A stretch of 64,000 bases of DNA from JANPEZ01 sp031423155. Its GTDB lineage: Bacteria; Actinomycetota; UBA4738; HRBIN12. The DNA lies in NCBI GenBank assembly GCA_031423155.1, contig JANPEZ010000011.1:1-64000 (forward strand). Reading direction: 5' to 3'. A program made the position numbers and the translations under genes. Shown here one piece after another: positions 1-8,585 of this stretch (position 1 is its first letter; the number at the start of each line of letters is the position of its first letter). The notes beneath the pieces were generated by a model. The model had not been told where the DNA came from, searched no databases, and saw only the letters and a program-made list of their open reading frames with translations.

Positions 1-65
1 GCAACGTGCCGATACCTTCGAGGAGGCTCGGACCCCCGAACGCCGTGCCCGCTGGAGGATCAAGG

Positions 66-1016
66 ATGCTTCGCCGCGCCTTCGCGTCCGTCGCCGCGCT
101 AGCGGCCTTCGCGGGCGTGCTCTCGCCGGGTTCGGGGACGCGCGCAACAGCGGGTCCGCGTGGCGCCGTCACGGTCAAGATCGCCGCGGTCGGCGACATA
201 GCGTGTTCGACCGCGCCGGTCGCGACCGGAAGGCTCTGCCGGTACGACGCGGTCGCCGGCAAGATCACCGCCGTGACCTACGACCGATTCCTGCCCCTGG
301 GTGATACGCAGTACGAGTCCGGCTCGACGAGCGAGTTCACCGACCGCTACGACGTCTATTTCGGATCGCTCTTGCCGATCACCAAGCCCGTGCCGGGCAA
401 CCACGAGTACATGACCTCCGGCGCCGGTGGGTTCTTCTCCTATTTCGATCCGCAGACGAGTTCTCCCGGCTACTTCTCCTTCGACCTGAACGGCTGGCAC
501 ATCATCGCGTTGAACTCGCAGCTGTGTCCGAAGACCACCTCCTGTGGCCCCGGCAACGCCCAGTACGACTGGCTCGCCACCGATCTCGCAGCCCACCCGA
601 ACGGAACCTACCCATGCACACTGGCCTACTGGCATCACCCGAGGTTCGGCTGGCAGGCCTCGCCCACCCCGGGCGACCTGGCGCGCTCCGCCGGTTTCTG
701 GAACCTGCTCTACGCCGCCGGGGCCGACGTCGTCTTGAACGGCCACCATCACAACTACAGCCGATGGGCACCCATGGACCCCGACGGATACCCCGATCCC
801 CAGGGTCTGACCCAGTTCATCGTCGGAACCGGAGGCAAGAGCCTGAACTCGTTCGGGGATCCTTCCACGAAGCCATCCACGCTGCTCAAGTACAGGAACT
901 CGGACTTCGGGTTCTTGGAGATGACGCTTCATCCGACGAGCTATGACTTCCGTTGGGTCTCGATCAAGCCGGCCCCCAAGTTCGCCGACAGCGGTTCGAG
1001 TATCGCCTGTAGCTGA
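66..1016 (+). CDS. Secreted metallophosphoesterase (purple acid phosphatase-like), copy 1
   Basis: A 316-residue secreted calcineurin-like phosphoesterase, expected to hydrolyse phosphate esters outside the membrane; the substrate is unknown. The start at 66 is chosen because a GGAGG lies just upstream (about 54-58) and the protein then opens with a normal signal peptide (basic MLRR, then an Ala/Val-rich core to about residue 30). Family metal-binding motifs appear in order: GDIA (about 43-46), LGDTQYE, GNHE, YWHHP and NGHHHN. It is followed by a close paralogue at 1096-2064 with the same motifs, so the pair is a tandem duplication. The family call is firm; the physiological role (phosphate scavenging or nucleotide turnover) is inference. 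Confidence 0.85.
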   Translation: MLRRAFASVAALAAFAGVLSPGSGTRATAGPRGAVTVKIAAVGDIACSTAPVATGRLCRYDAVAGKITAVTYDRFLPLGDTQYESGSTSEFTDRYDVYFGSLLPITKPVPGNHEYMTSGAGGFFSYFDPQTSSPGYFSFDLNGWHIIALNSQLCPKTTSCGPGNAQYDWLATDLAAHPNGTYPCTLAYWHHPRFGWQASPTPGDLARSAGFWNLLYAAGADVVLNGHHHNYSRWAPMDPDGYPDPQGLTQFIVGTGGKSLNSFGDPSTKPSTLLKYRNSDFGFLEMTLHPTSYDFRWVSIKPAPKFADSGSSIACS

Positions 1017-1095
1017 CCCAGGGTCGGCGAGATGGGTTTGACCTGCGGCCCACCGCGGCACTACGGTCGGGTCCCCCCTAAGAAGGAGACCCCCC

Positions 1096-2064
1096 GTGCC
1101 CCGACGCATCGCGTTTTCGATCTGCTCGCTCGTCCTGCTCTTCGCGGTATCGGCCGGCAGCGGCGTAGGTGGTGCCGCCGCGCCCGGGCGTGGCGGTATC
1201 GGCGGATCCGACCCGGTCATCGCCGCTGTCGGAGATATCGCATGCAAGAACCCTCCCGGCAACAACGTTCACGTCTGTCGCTACGACGACGTCGCCGCCG
1301 CGATCTCGGCCGGTGACTACCGGCGTCTCCTGCTGCTCGGTGACAACCAGTACGAGTACGGACGTCTGAAGGACTACCGTGAGAACTACGACGTGTACTT
1401 CGGATCCCTTCTGCCGATCACCAAGCCGGCGCCGGGCAACCACGAGTACGGGACGGCGGGCGCCGCCGGCTACTTCCGCTACTTCGGAGCCTCGGCCCAC
1501 GGGCCCGATGGCTACTACTCCTACGACCTGGGCGAGTGGCACATCATCGCGCTGAATTCCGCAGTGTGTCCGGCCTACGACGGCTGTGGCCCGGGCGATC
1601 CGCAGTACGAGTGGCTCGCCGCGGACCTGGCCGAGCATCCCGCGGCGTGCACGCTCGCCTACTGGCATCACCCCAGGTTCGACTGGCTCAAGTACCAGAA
1701 CGCCCAATGGACCGAGGGTTACGAGTTCTTGAAGACGAAGCCTTTCTGGGACCTGCTCTACGCCGCAGGGGCTGACGTCGTCTTGAACGGTCACAACCAC
1801 AACTACAGCCACTGGCTCCCGATGGATCCCTCGGGCGAGTTCGATCCCGAGAACGGGATCACGCAGTTCATAGCGGGAAGCGGCGGCCGCAACCTGAACG
1901 GCTTCGGCGGTCCCAAGACGAAGCCCGCGACTTTCCTCACAGGCCAGTCGAGCGGATTCGGCTTCCTCGAGATGACCCTTCACCCAGCGAGCTTCGACTA
2001 CCGCTTCGTCGCGGCCACTGAGTCGACCTACATCGACCAGGGGAGGAACGTTCCCTGCCACTAG
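1096..2064 (+). CDS. Secreted metallophosphoesterase, copy 2
   Basis: A 322-residue paralogue of the preceding gene, sharing the same layout and long identical stretches such as VYFGSLLPITKP. It starts with GTG at 1096 behind AAGGAG (1083-1088) and has a signal peptide (MPRRIAFSICSLVLLF, cleavage probably near residue 25). Motifs GDIAC, LGDNQYEYG, GNHEYG, YWHHPRFDW and NGHNHNYSH supply the expected His/Asp/Asn metal ligands. It differs from copy 1 in the GHxH loop (NHN for HHN) and has a longer segment before the WDLLYAAGADVV helix. Tail-to-tail with the HAD gene, with one base between the two stop codons. The two copies may have diverged in substrate. Confidence 0.85.
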   Translation: MPRRIAFSICSLVLLFAVSAGSGVGGAAAPGRGGIGGSDPVIAAVGDIACKNPPGNNVHVCRYDDVAAAISAGDYRRLLLLGDNQYEYGRLKDYRENYDVYFGSLLPITKPAPGNHEYGTAGAAGYFRYFGASAHGPDGYYSYDLGEWHIIALNSAVCPAYDGCGPGDPQYEWLAADLAEHPAACTLAYWHHPRFDWLKYQNAQWTEGYEFLKTKPFWDLLYAAGADVVLNGHNHNYSHWLPMDPSGEFDPENGITQFIAGSGGRNLNGFGGPKTKPATFLTGQSSGFGFLEMTLHPASFDYRFVAATESTYIDQGRNVPCH

Positions 2065-2065
2065 G

Positions 2066-2716
2066 TCACAGCAGCGCGCGAAGGTCCGTGATGACGGTGT
2101 GGCCGCGCGCGTCGGCTGCGACGCCCTCCGCCGGCCGCGCTTCGGGCCGCAGGATCAGGCGGGTTGCCAGGCCGAGGGCTGCCGCGCCGTCGCAGTAGCC
2201 GGGCTGATCGTCGACGAATAGGGCGTCGGTGGCAGCCACGTCCAGCGCGGCCAGAGCGGCCTGGTAGATCCTCGGATCCGGCTTGGCCGCGCGCAGTTCG
2301 CACGAGAGAACGAGCGCGTCGGTCTCGGTGTCGAGCCCGAGCCTTTCGATGACCGGCCGCGTCAGGTGGTCGCAGTTGCTCACGACAGCGGTCTTGACCC
2401 CGCGAGCGCGAAGTTCGCGCAGGACATCTAGAGAGTCCTCGAACAGGTGAACGTCGGTCATCTCGAAGGAGCGCTGCTGGGCGACGAGTTCGGCGGCCCG
2501 TTGCGGTGCCCGCTCGACGCCGGCAGCCTGCAGAACGGCGACGATGCTCGAGATCGGATCGGGGTAGCGACCCTCGTTGCGATCTCGGCGGGTGGAGGCG
2601 AAGGCCCCGGCCAGCGTCAGCGGGTCGACTCCGGCCAGCGCCGCCAGCTTGGCGTTCAGTTCGAACCATGCAGCCCAAACCAGCGTGTCCCACATGTCGA
2701 ACAGCACCGCGTGCAC
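2066..2716 (-). CDS. HAD-superfamily hydrolase
   Basis: A 216-residue haloacid-dehalogenase-like hydrolase, probably a small-molecule phosphatase. Visible motifs: I FDMWDT (nucleophile Asp with Asp two residues later replaced in spacing by the DxWDT form seen in many subfamily members), II VVSNCD, III KPDPRIY and IV FVDDQPGYCDGA. The cap is helical, as in subfamily IA. It starts with GTG at 2716 and follows the helicase gene on the same strand after 16 nt. No ribosome binding site precedes it; instead TAGGCT on the minus strand (2723-2728) ends 6 nt before the start, suggesting its own leaderless promoter. Substrate cannot be told. Confidence 0.8.
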   Translation of the reverse strand: MHAVLFDMWDTLVWAAWFELNAKLAALAGVDPLTLAGAFASTRRDRNEGRYPDPISSIVAVLQAAGVERAPQRAAELVAQQRSFEMTDVHLFEDSLDVLRELRARGVKTAVVSNCDHLTRPVIERLGLDTETDALVLSCELRAAKPDPRIYQAALAALDVAATDALFVDDQPGYCDGAAALGLATRLILRPEARPAEGVAADARGHTVITDLRALL

Positions 2717-2732
2717 CCGCGCAGCCTATCGA

Positions 2733-4823
2733 CTACTCGGACCAGAGTGCGGCGAAAAAGGCATCGACGTTCGCGGTGCCCGTCAGGTCCAGCGTGCCGC
2801 CCGAGATGTCGGTCACGTCGGGGGCGCTCTCGTCCAGGTGGGCGCGGACGGGTTCGGGCAGGAACCGCGTGAGTTGCGCGTAGGTGTGTGGATCCTCGAG
2901 CCCGCGAGGCCGCCTGTAGTAGCGCATCGGGAAGTACAGGTGCAGAGCGTCGCGCGCCCGCGTCAGTGCGACGTAGAGCAGGCGGCGCTCCTCCTCGATC
3001 TGTTCGTCGTCGCCGGTCGCCATGTCGGAGGGGATCATGCCGTCGGCCGCGTGGATCACGTGTACCGCGTCCCACTCCAAGCCCTTGGCGGAGTGGATCG
3101 TCGACAGGACCAGCCAGTCCTCGTCGAGCAGAGGAGGACCCGCCAGGTCTCCCGTGGATGAGGGGGGATCGAGAGTCAGCTCGCTGACGAACCGGGCGCG
3201 CGACTCGTAGCCGGAGGCGAGCAGTTCGAGCTGCTCGATGTCCCGCATGCGCGCGCTAGCGGCCTCGTACTTGCGCGCGAAGACGGGTTCGAGGAACCTG
3301 CGGAGCCGGTCCAGCTGAGCGGCCGGTGGCATCCCGGCGTCCTCGGAGCAATCGGCTAGTGCCGAACGGAGCGAGTCCAGACCTTCCCGCGCGGGCGCGG
3401 GTACGGCCGGCGGTTCCTCGAGCAAACGGGTCAGTGGCGAGATCGCTTCTTCATCGCCGCTTCGGCGAACGCCCAGTCCGTCCATCAGCCGGCGAGCCGT
3501 CGAGGGCCCGATCTGATCGGGGAGTTGCAGCACGCGGAACCAGCTGACCTCGTCCCAAGGGTTCTCCAGGACACGAAGCAGCGCGAGGGCGTCCTTCACG
3601 TGAGCCGCCTCCATGAACTTGAGGCCCCCGTATTTCACGAACGGGATGTTCCGACGGGCCAGCTCAACCTCGAGCAGGTCGCTGTGATGACCGGTGCGGA
3701 ACAGGACCGCCTGGCGATGTAGGGGAGTGCCCTCCTCTCGGTGTTGCAGGACCGAGCGGCAGACGGCGTCGCACTGCTCGGACTCGTCCAAGCACGTCTG
3801 AAGGGTCGGTCTGATCGCCCCCACCCGCGCCGACCAAAGGGTCTTCTCATGTCTTTGAGGCGACAGCGCGATGACCGCGTTCGACAGGTCCAGCAGAGGA
3901 GGCGTCGACCGGTAGTTCTGCTCGAGCTTTATCACCGTCGCCGCCGAAAACCGCGTCTGGAACTCCAGGATGTTCTTCACAGTGGCCGCGCGGAAGCCGT
4001 AGATCGACTGAGCGTCGTCGCCGACGACCGTAAGGTTCTGCGTGGTGCCCGCCGGTCGCATCGCCTCGAGGATGTCGGCTTGAAGTGAGTTCGTGTCCTG
4101 GTACTCATCGACGAGGACGTGATCGAACAGTCCGGACAGGGTCTTAGCGCCCGCCGGCGACAGCGCGAGCGCCTTCCAGAACAGGAGCAGGTCGTCGTAG
4201 TCCAGGACATGCTGCTCGCGCTTGCGCTGGGTGTATGCCTGGAAGATCTGCCTGATGCCCTCTAGTTCGTCGAGACACCAGGGGTAGTCGCGCTCCAGAA
4301 CGGCGGCGAGCTTCTCCCCGGCGTTCACCGTCCGTGAGTAGATCGAAGCCAGGGTCTCCTTGCGCGGGAATCGTTTCTCGCGTGCCGCGAAACCCAGCTC
4401 TTGGCGGATCAGGTTCATGATGTCGGCGCCGTCGGTCTGATCGAGAACCGTGAAGTCGGGCCTGAGGCCCAGGGGCCTGCCGTACAGCCGCAGCAGTCGG
4501 TTGGAGACCGCGTGGAACGTTCCGCCCCACACCCGGCCCGTGTCGCGGTGACCGGAGAGGCGTTCCGCGCGGTTCAACATCTCGCGCGAGGCCCGCCGGG
4601 AGAAGGTCAGCAGCAGGATCCGCTCGGGCGTGATGCCTCGTTCGACCAGCCACGCCACCCGGGCCGCGAGGGTCATCGTCTTGCCCGTGCCGGCTCCCGC
4701 CACGATGAGCAGAGGGCCCTCGCCGTGCGTGACGGCGGCTTTCTGCTGTGGGTTCAGGTCCTCATGGGCGTCGAACATATGTTCGGGAGTATAGGCCTGA
4801 GAGACAGGCTGAGCCAGTGTCAT
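2733..4823 (-). CDS. UvrD/Rep-family ATP-dependent DNA helicase (SF1)
   Basis: A 696-residue superfamily 1A helicase that would unwind DNA 3'-5' in repair or replication restart. Motifs: Q-motif LNPQQKAAV (about 23-31), Walker A AGAGTGKT (42-49), Ia LLTFSRRASREM, II DEYQDTN (239-245), III VGDDAQSIYGFR, IV LEQNYRS, V STIHSAKGLEWD and VI LLYVALTRARD near the C-terminus. It is shorter than PcrA/UvrD1 and ends soon after motif VI (a C-terminal Tudor-like extension is absent), so it is better called UvrD/Rep-like than UvrD1. GGAGAG upstream on the minus strand supports the ATG at 4823. The S51 peptidase gene starts divergently 29 nt away, so their promoters overlap. Confidence 0.9.
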   Translation of the reverse strand: MTLAQPVSQAYTPEHMFDAHEDLNPQQKAAVTHGEGPLLIVAGAGTGKTMTLAARVAWLVERGITPERILLLTFSRRASREMLNRAERLSGHRDTGRVWGGTFHAVSNRLLRLYGRPLGLRPDFTVLDQTDGADIMNLIRQELGFAAREKRFPRKETLASIYSRTVNAGEKLAAVLERDYPWCLDELEGIRQIFQAYTQRKREQHVLDYDDLLLFWKALALSPAGAKTLSGLFDHVLVDEYQDTNSLQADILEAMRPAGTTQNLTVVGDDAQSIYGFRAATVKNILEFQTRFSAATVIKLEQNYRSTPPLLDLSNAVIALSPQRHEKTLWSARVGAIRPTLQTCLDESEQCDAVCRSVLQHREEGTPLHRQAVLFRTGHHSDLLEVELARRNIPFVKYGGLKFMEAAHVKDALALLRVLENPWDEVSWFRVLQLPDQIGPSTARRLMDGLGVRRSGDEEAISPLTRLLEEPPAVPAPAREGLDSLRSALADCSEDAGMPPAAQLDRLRRFLEPVFARKYEAASARMRDIEQLELLASGYESRARFVSELTLDPPSSTGDLAGPPLLDEDWLVLSTIHSAKGLEWDAVHVIHAADGMIPSDMATGDDEQIEEERRLLYVALTRARDALHLYFPMRYYRRPRGLEDPHTYAQLTRFLPEPVRAHLDESAPDVTDISGGTLDLTGTANVDAFFAALWSE

Positions 4824-4852
4824 TCGGTCTCTCCGGCCCGCATCATGCTGTG

Positions 4853-5533
4853 ATGACCGAGCGGCACATAGTGGCGATGGGCGGGGCGAGCTTCTCGCCG
4901 GAAGACCGTCGGCTGGAGTCGTACGTGCTGGCTCTCACGGGAGCCGAAAGGCCGAAGGTGTGTTTCGTCCCCACGGCCTCGGGTGACAACGACGCCTACG
5001 TCGCTTGGTTCTACAGGACCTTCTCCGGGCGCGATGTGGACGCGATCGACCTGGCGCTGCACCCCTGGCCTCCCTCGGAGCTACGCGACTTCGTTCTGGG
5101 ACAAGACGTCATCTACGTCGGAGGAGGATCCACCGCCAACCTGCTCGCGCTATGGCGGGTCCACGGGCTGGACGTGCTGTTGCGCGAGGCGTGGGAGAAC
5201 GGCACGGTCCTATGCGGGGTCAGCGCCGGCGCGAACTGCTGGTTCCAGGCCTGCGTGACGGACTCCTTCGGGCCGGAGTTGGACGGACTGTCGGACGGCC
5301 TGGGGTATCTCGCCGGGAGCTTCTGTCCTCACTACGACACCGAGCCCGCGCGTCAGCCGACCTTCGCGAGGCTGGTGAAGGAGGGCTTTCCAGCCGGGAT
5401 CGCCTGCGACGAGCAGGCCTCGGCCCACTTCGTCGGGACGGAGCTGGCCGAGATCTTGGTGACCGACCCTTCTGCTCGAGGCGTCCGAGTCAGCATCGCT
5501 GGCGAGGAACCGCTGGAGGGAACACTCCTTTAG
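4853..5533 (+). CDS. Peptidase E-like (S51) / class I glutamine amidotransferase-like protein
   Basis: A 226-residue protein of the peptidase E/cyanophycinase-like S51 family. The opening IVAMGGASFS, the YVGGGSTANLL loop and the nucleophile elbow GVSAGANCW (Ser of SAG) are hallmarks of peptidase E, which releases N-terminal Asp from Asp-Xaa dipeptides; a glutathione- or Cys-type amidotransferase is excluded because the elbow carries Ser. The open frame continues upstream, but the ATG at 4853 gives the family length. It is divergent from the helicase and convergent with hemL, the two stops overlapping by 4 bp at 5530-5533. Substrate is inferred from the family only. Confidence 0.8.
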   Translation: MTERHIVAMGGASFSPEDRRLESYVLALTGAERPKVCFVPTASGDNDAYVAWFYRTFSGRDVDAIDLALHPWPPSELRDFVLGQDVIYVGGGSTANLLALWRVHGLDVLLREAWENGTVLCGVSAGANCWFQACVTDSFGPELDGLSDGLGYLAGSFCPHYDTEPARQPTFARLVKEGFPAGIACDEQASAHFVGTELAEILVTDPSARGVRVSIAGEEPLEGTLL

Positions 5534-6810
5534 AGCGACGCAACCGCTCGCGCCGCGGCGTCGAGCGTCTTGTCCAGCTCCGCCGGTCCGTGGGTCGTCG
5601 AGAGCGTCCAGGTCTCGTATCCGCTGGGCGGCAGATAGACGCCACCGGCGAGCATCGCGTGGAAGAAGCGCCCGTACCTGGCGTGATCGGAAGCGCTCGC
5701 GTCGGCGAAGTTGCGCACCGGACCCTGGCTGAAGAAGACGCTGAACAAGGACTCGGCCCGGTTGATCGTCACGGGCACATCGGCTTCCTCGAAGATCTCG
5801 GCAAGTCCGCGAGTAAGAACCTCGGCTGTGGCGGACAGCGCCGGATACGGATCGCGCTCCTCAGCCAAGGTCAGGGCCATGATCCCGGCGGCGACGGCCA
5901 CCGGATTACCGCTCAAAGTCCCGGCCTGGTAGACGGGACCGATGGGCGCAAGGCGCTCCATGATGTCGCGGCGACCGCCGAACGCGGCGCACGGGAAGCC
6001 GCCGCCCATCACTTTGCCCATCACGGTCAGGTCCGGCGTGATGCCGTAAACGCCTTGCGCCCCAGCGTATCCCACGCGGAAGCCCGTGATGACTTCGTCG
6101 AATATCAACAGCGCCCCCGCCCGGTCGCATAGGTCGCGCAACCCTTCAAGGAAGCCCGGCTCCGGAGGGACGACGCCCATGTTGGCCGCGATGGGCTCTA
6201 CGATCACGGCCGCGATCTGCTTGCCCTGCGCGCGGAAGAGCGACCGAACGACGTTCAGATCGTTGTAGGGCGCAGTCAGTGTGTCGCGAGCCGCGCCCTC
6301 TGTGACTCCGGGCGATCCGGGCAGACCGAAGGTTGCGACCCCCGACCCGGCCCCTTTCGCGAGCAGCGAGTCCGAGTGCCCGTGATAGCAACCCTCGAAC
6401 TTCAGGATCTGATCGCGTCCGGTGAAGCCGCGGGCAAGGCGGACCGCCGACATCGCCGCCTCGGTTCCGGAAGAAACCAACCTGAGCATCTCGACGCTGG
6501 GCAGAACGCGCGTGACGTGCTCGGCAAGTCGCACTTCGAGTTCGGTCGGCGCGCCGAACGAGGTTCCCAGGTGCGCGGCTTCGGTCGCGACGCCGACTAT
6601 CTCCGGGCACGCGTGGCCGAACAGACTCGCGCCCCAGGACTGGACGAAGTCGACGTAGCTTCGGCCGTCGGCGTCCTCGATGTAGGCGCCGGAGCCGCGA
6701 GTGATGAACAAAGGAGTGCCTCCGACGCCGCCGAAGGCTCTCACCGGCGAGTCGACGCCGCCGGGGATCACCTGGAGTGCGCGCGCGAACAGATCCTCGG
6801 AGCGAGACAT
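5530..6810 (-). CDS. hemL: Glutamate-1-semialdehyde 2,1-aminomutase
   Basis: A 426-residue PLP enzyme converting glutamate-1-semialdehyde to 5-aminolevulinate, the last step of the C5 route. Family features: IPGGVDSPVRAF at the N-terminus, SSGTEAAM (phosphate-binding), YHGHSDSLL, FDEVITGFR and the PLP lysine in VMGKVMGGGFP (K266). The ATG at 6810 is chosen over an upstream frame extension because it gives the family start MSRSEDLF. No ribosome binding site precedes it; TAGAAT on the minus strand (6818-6823) ends 7 nt before the ATG, pointing to leaderless transcription. hemA, hemC, hemD and hemB lie just upstream on the same strand, separated by the opposite-strand gene at 6953. Confidence 0.95.
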   Translation of the reverse strand: MSRSEDLFARALQVIPGGVDSPVRAFGGVGGTPLFITRGSGAYIEDADGRSYVDFVQSWGASLFGHACPEIVGVATEAAHLGTSFGAPTELEVRLAEHVTRVLPSVEMLRLVSSGTEAAMSAVRLARGFTGRDQILKFEGCYHGHSDSLLAKGAGSGVATFGLPGSPGVTEGAARDTLTAPYNDLNVVRSLFRAQGKQIAAVIVEPIAANMGVVPPEPGFLEGLRDLCDRAGALLIFDEVITGFRVGYAGAQGVYGITPDLTVMGKVMGGGFPCAAFGGRRDIMERLAPIGPVYQAGTLSGNPVAVAAGIMALTLAEERDPYPALSATAEVLTRGLAEIFEEADVPVTINRAESLFSVFFSQGPVRNFADASASDHARYGRFFHAMLAGGVYLPPSGYETWTLSTTHGPAELDKTLDAAARAVASL

Positions 6811-6952
6811 GCCGGGGATTCTAGGCGCCGTGCGCGTCGATGAACCGCCGGCTGGCCTGGATGAGCGCGTCGGCACTAGGGCTAAAGACTCGTTGCGCGG
6901 TCCCCCGTCACACGCGTACCCTCGAGGAGCAACCTACCCCCGAGGAGGAAAC

Positions 6953-7477
6953 ATGCTGGCACGTCGCGCTCGCATCGTGGTCGTCGCAGCCGCGACGATC
7001 GCTCTGTTCTGCGCTTTCATCGGCCCCGCGGCCGCGAGCCCCTCCGGGGGCGATCAGGGCTGCACACCGGGCTACTGGAAGACCCACGCCAGCAATTGGC
7101 CCGGAACCAACCCGGCCGACGACGACTACGGCAACCTGGTCGTAACGGATCCGGGTGCGACCTTGGGTTCGCTGTTCGGTGGGACGAACCTGACCAACGC
7201 CGGTCTCGGCGCCTACAGGACCACGACCCTGCTCGCGGCCCTAAGTCTCAAGGGCGGATCCGGCGTCGATGGTGCTGGGCAGATCCTGTTCCGTGCCGCG
7301 GCTGCGGCTTGGCTCAACGCGGCGGACGACCGGTTGAACTATCTGTTCACGCGCTTCGGTACGCCGCCGACCATCCACAGCATGGTGCTCGGCAGTATCG
7401 GCAACCGCGAAGCGATGCTGATCGTCGCGACGACTTTGGACAACGCCAACAACGGCGTAGGCGGCTGCCCGCTGTAA
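6953..7477 (+). CDS. Small secreted protein with GCTPGYWK motif
   Basis: A 174-residue secreted protein of unknown function. The start at 6953 has a strong GAGGAGG upstream; a signal peptide runs to about residue 27 (ending AAAS). The mature N-terminus carries GCTPGYWKTH, a motif widespread in secreted bacterial and archaeal proteins and often found beside adhesion or anchoring domains. A second Cys near the C-terminus (GGCPL) could form a disulfide with the Cys of the motif. No LPXTG or other sorting signal is visible. It interrupts the heme locus on the opposite strand and has its own ribosome binding site, so it is probably an independent insertion. Function not assignable. Confidence 0.75.
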   Translation: MLARRARIVVVAAATIALFCAFIGPAAASPSGGDQGCTPGYWKTHASNWPGTNPADDDYGNLVVTDPGATLGSLFGGTNLTNAGLGAYRTTTLLAALSLKGGSGVDGAGQILFRAAAAAWLNAADDRLNYLFTRFGTPPTIHSMVLGSIGNREAMLIVATTLDNANNGVGGCPL

Positions 7478-7498
7478 CCGATCCGTTTCTCGTAGCGT

Positions 7499-7530
7499 CG
7501 ATAAGGCGACCCTTCGGGGTCGCCTTATCG
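7499..7530. terminator. Perfect hairpin terminator, probably bidirectional
   Basis: A 14-bp perfect inverted repeat (7499-7512 with 7517-7530) closed by a TTCG tetraloop, between the stop of the secreted protein (7477) and the convergent stop of hemB (7592). There is no T tract on either side, as is common for terminators in high-GC actinobacteria. The symmetric placement suggests it ends transcripts from both directions. Confidence 0.85.
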
Positions 7531-7591
7531 GTTACAGGTAGCGGCGCGTTAGGTTCGACCTTCCGGGGGGCGGTGCAGATGTGCGGGGCGG

Positions 7592-8575
7592 TCAACCCTG
7601 CTCTAGCCATTCGGCTGCGTCTTTCGCGTGATACGTGAGGATCATGTCGGCGCCGGCTCGCCGGATCGAGGTCAGCGTCTCCAGTACCGCGCGACGTTCA
7701 TCGATCCAGCCATTCGCGGCGGCCGCCTTCAGCATCGAGTACTCCCCGCTCACGCTGTAGGCCGCCATCGGGAACGCGGTGGCGTCCTTGGCGCGGCGGA
7801 TGACGTCCAGGTAGGGCAGCGCGGGTTTCACCATCACGATGTCCGCACCTTCCGAGATGTCTGCGCGGATCTCGCGGATCGCTTCCTCCGCGTTGGCCGG
7901 ATCCTGCTGGTAGCCGGTCCGGTCTCCGAAGGCGGGCGCGCACTCGGCGGCATCGCGGAACGGACCGTAGAAGGCGCTGGCGAACTTAGCGGCGTAGGCC
8001 ATGATGCCGGTGTCGGTGTGACCGGCCGCGTCAAGGCTCTCGCGGATCGCCGCGACCTGGCCGTCCATCATGCCGCTCGGTCCGACCATGTGCGCGCCGG
8101 CCCGCGCCTGCTCGACCGCGATGCGCTGATAAAGCGCCAACGTCGCGTCGTTGTCCACGTTTCCATCGGCGTCCAGAACCCCGCAATGGCCGTGGTCGGT
8201 GTATTCGTCCAGACACAGGTCGCTGATCACGACGTGGTCATCGCCTAACTCCTGCCGAAGCGCCGCGATCGCTCGCTGACCGATCCCGTCGGGGTTCCAG
8301 GCTTCGGAGCCTTCTGCATCTTTGGTCGAGGGAACCCCGAAGAGCATGAAACCGATGACACCTCGCCCGGCGATGTCGACAGCCTCCTTGCGGAGAGACT
8401 CCAACGTGTGCTGGAACTGCCCGGGCATGGATCCGATCGGCGCCGGCTCGCCGATGCCCTCCTTCACGAATAAAGGAGCGATGAGGTTGCGCGGTTCGAG
8501 TGATGTCTCGCGCATCAGCTCGCGCAGGGCTGGTGTGCGGCGCATCCTGCGGGGCCGGGAAGCGGGGAAGCTCAT
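7592..8575 (-). CDS. hemB: Porphobilinogen synthase (5-aminolevulinate dehydratase)
   Basis: A 327-residue enzyme joining two 5-aminolevulinates into porphobilinogen. Both active-site lysines are present: YAAKFAS (K197) and MVKPALPYLD (K250, Schiff base). The metal loop reads DLCLDEYTDHGHCG: Asp stands where zinc-type enzymes have the middle Cys of their Cys triad, so this is probably a magnesium-dependent type. The N-terminal RPRRMRRTPALREL is typical of bacterial HemB. It follows hemD after 10 nt. A TAGCAT hexamer 7 nt before the ATG could be a leaderless promoter but includes hemD's stop codon, so co-transcription with hemD is just as likely. Confidence 0.95.
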   Translation of the reverse strand: MSFPASRPRRMRRTPALRELMRETSLEPRNLIAPLFVKEGIGEPAPIGSMPGQFQHTLESLRKEAVDIAGRGVIGFMLFGVPSTKDAEGSEAWNPDGIGQRAIAALRQELGDDHVVISDLCLDEYTDHGHCGVLDADGNVDNDATLALYQRIAVEQARAGAHMVGPSGMMDGQVAAIRESLDAAGHTDTGIMAYAAKFASAFYGPFRDAAECAPAFGDRTGYQQDPANAEEAIREIRADISEGADIVMVKPALPYLDVIRRAKDATAFPMAAYSVSGEYSMLKAAAANGWIDERRAVLETLTSIRRAGADMILTYHAKDAAEWLEQG

Positions 8576-8585
8576 GACGTCGATG

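Noticed and set aside
99..1265. Long minus-strand open frame over the phosphoesterases
   Set aside because: Shadow of the plus-strand genes in GC-rich DNA; Arg/Gly/Ala-rich, no family motif, no ribosome binding site.
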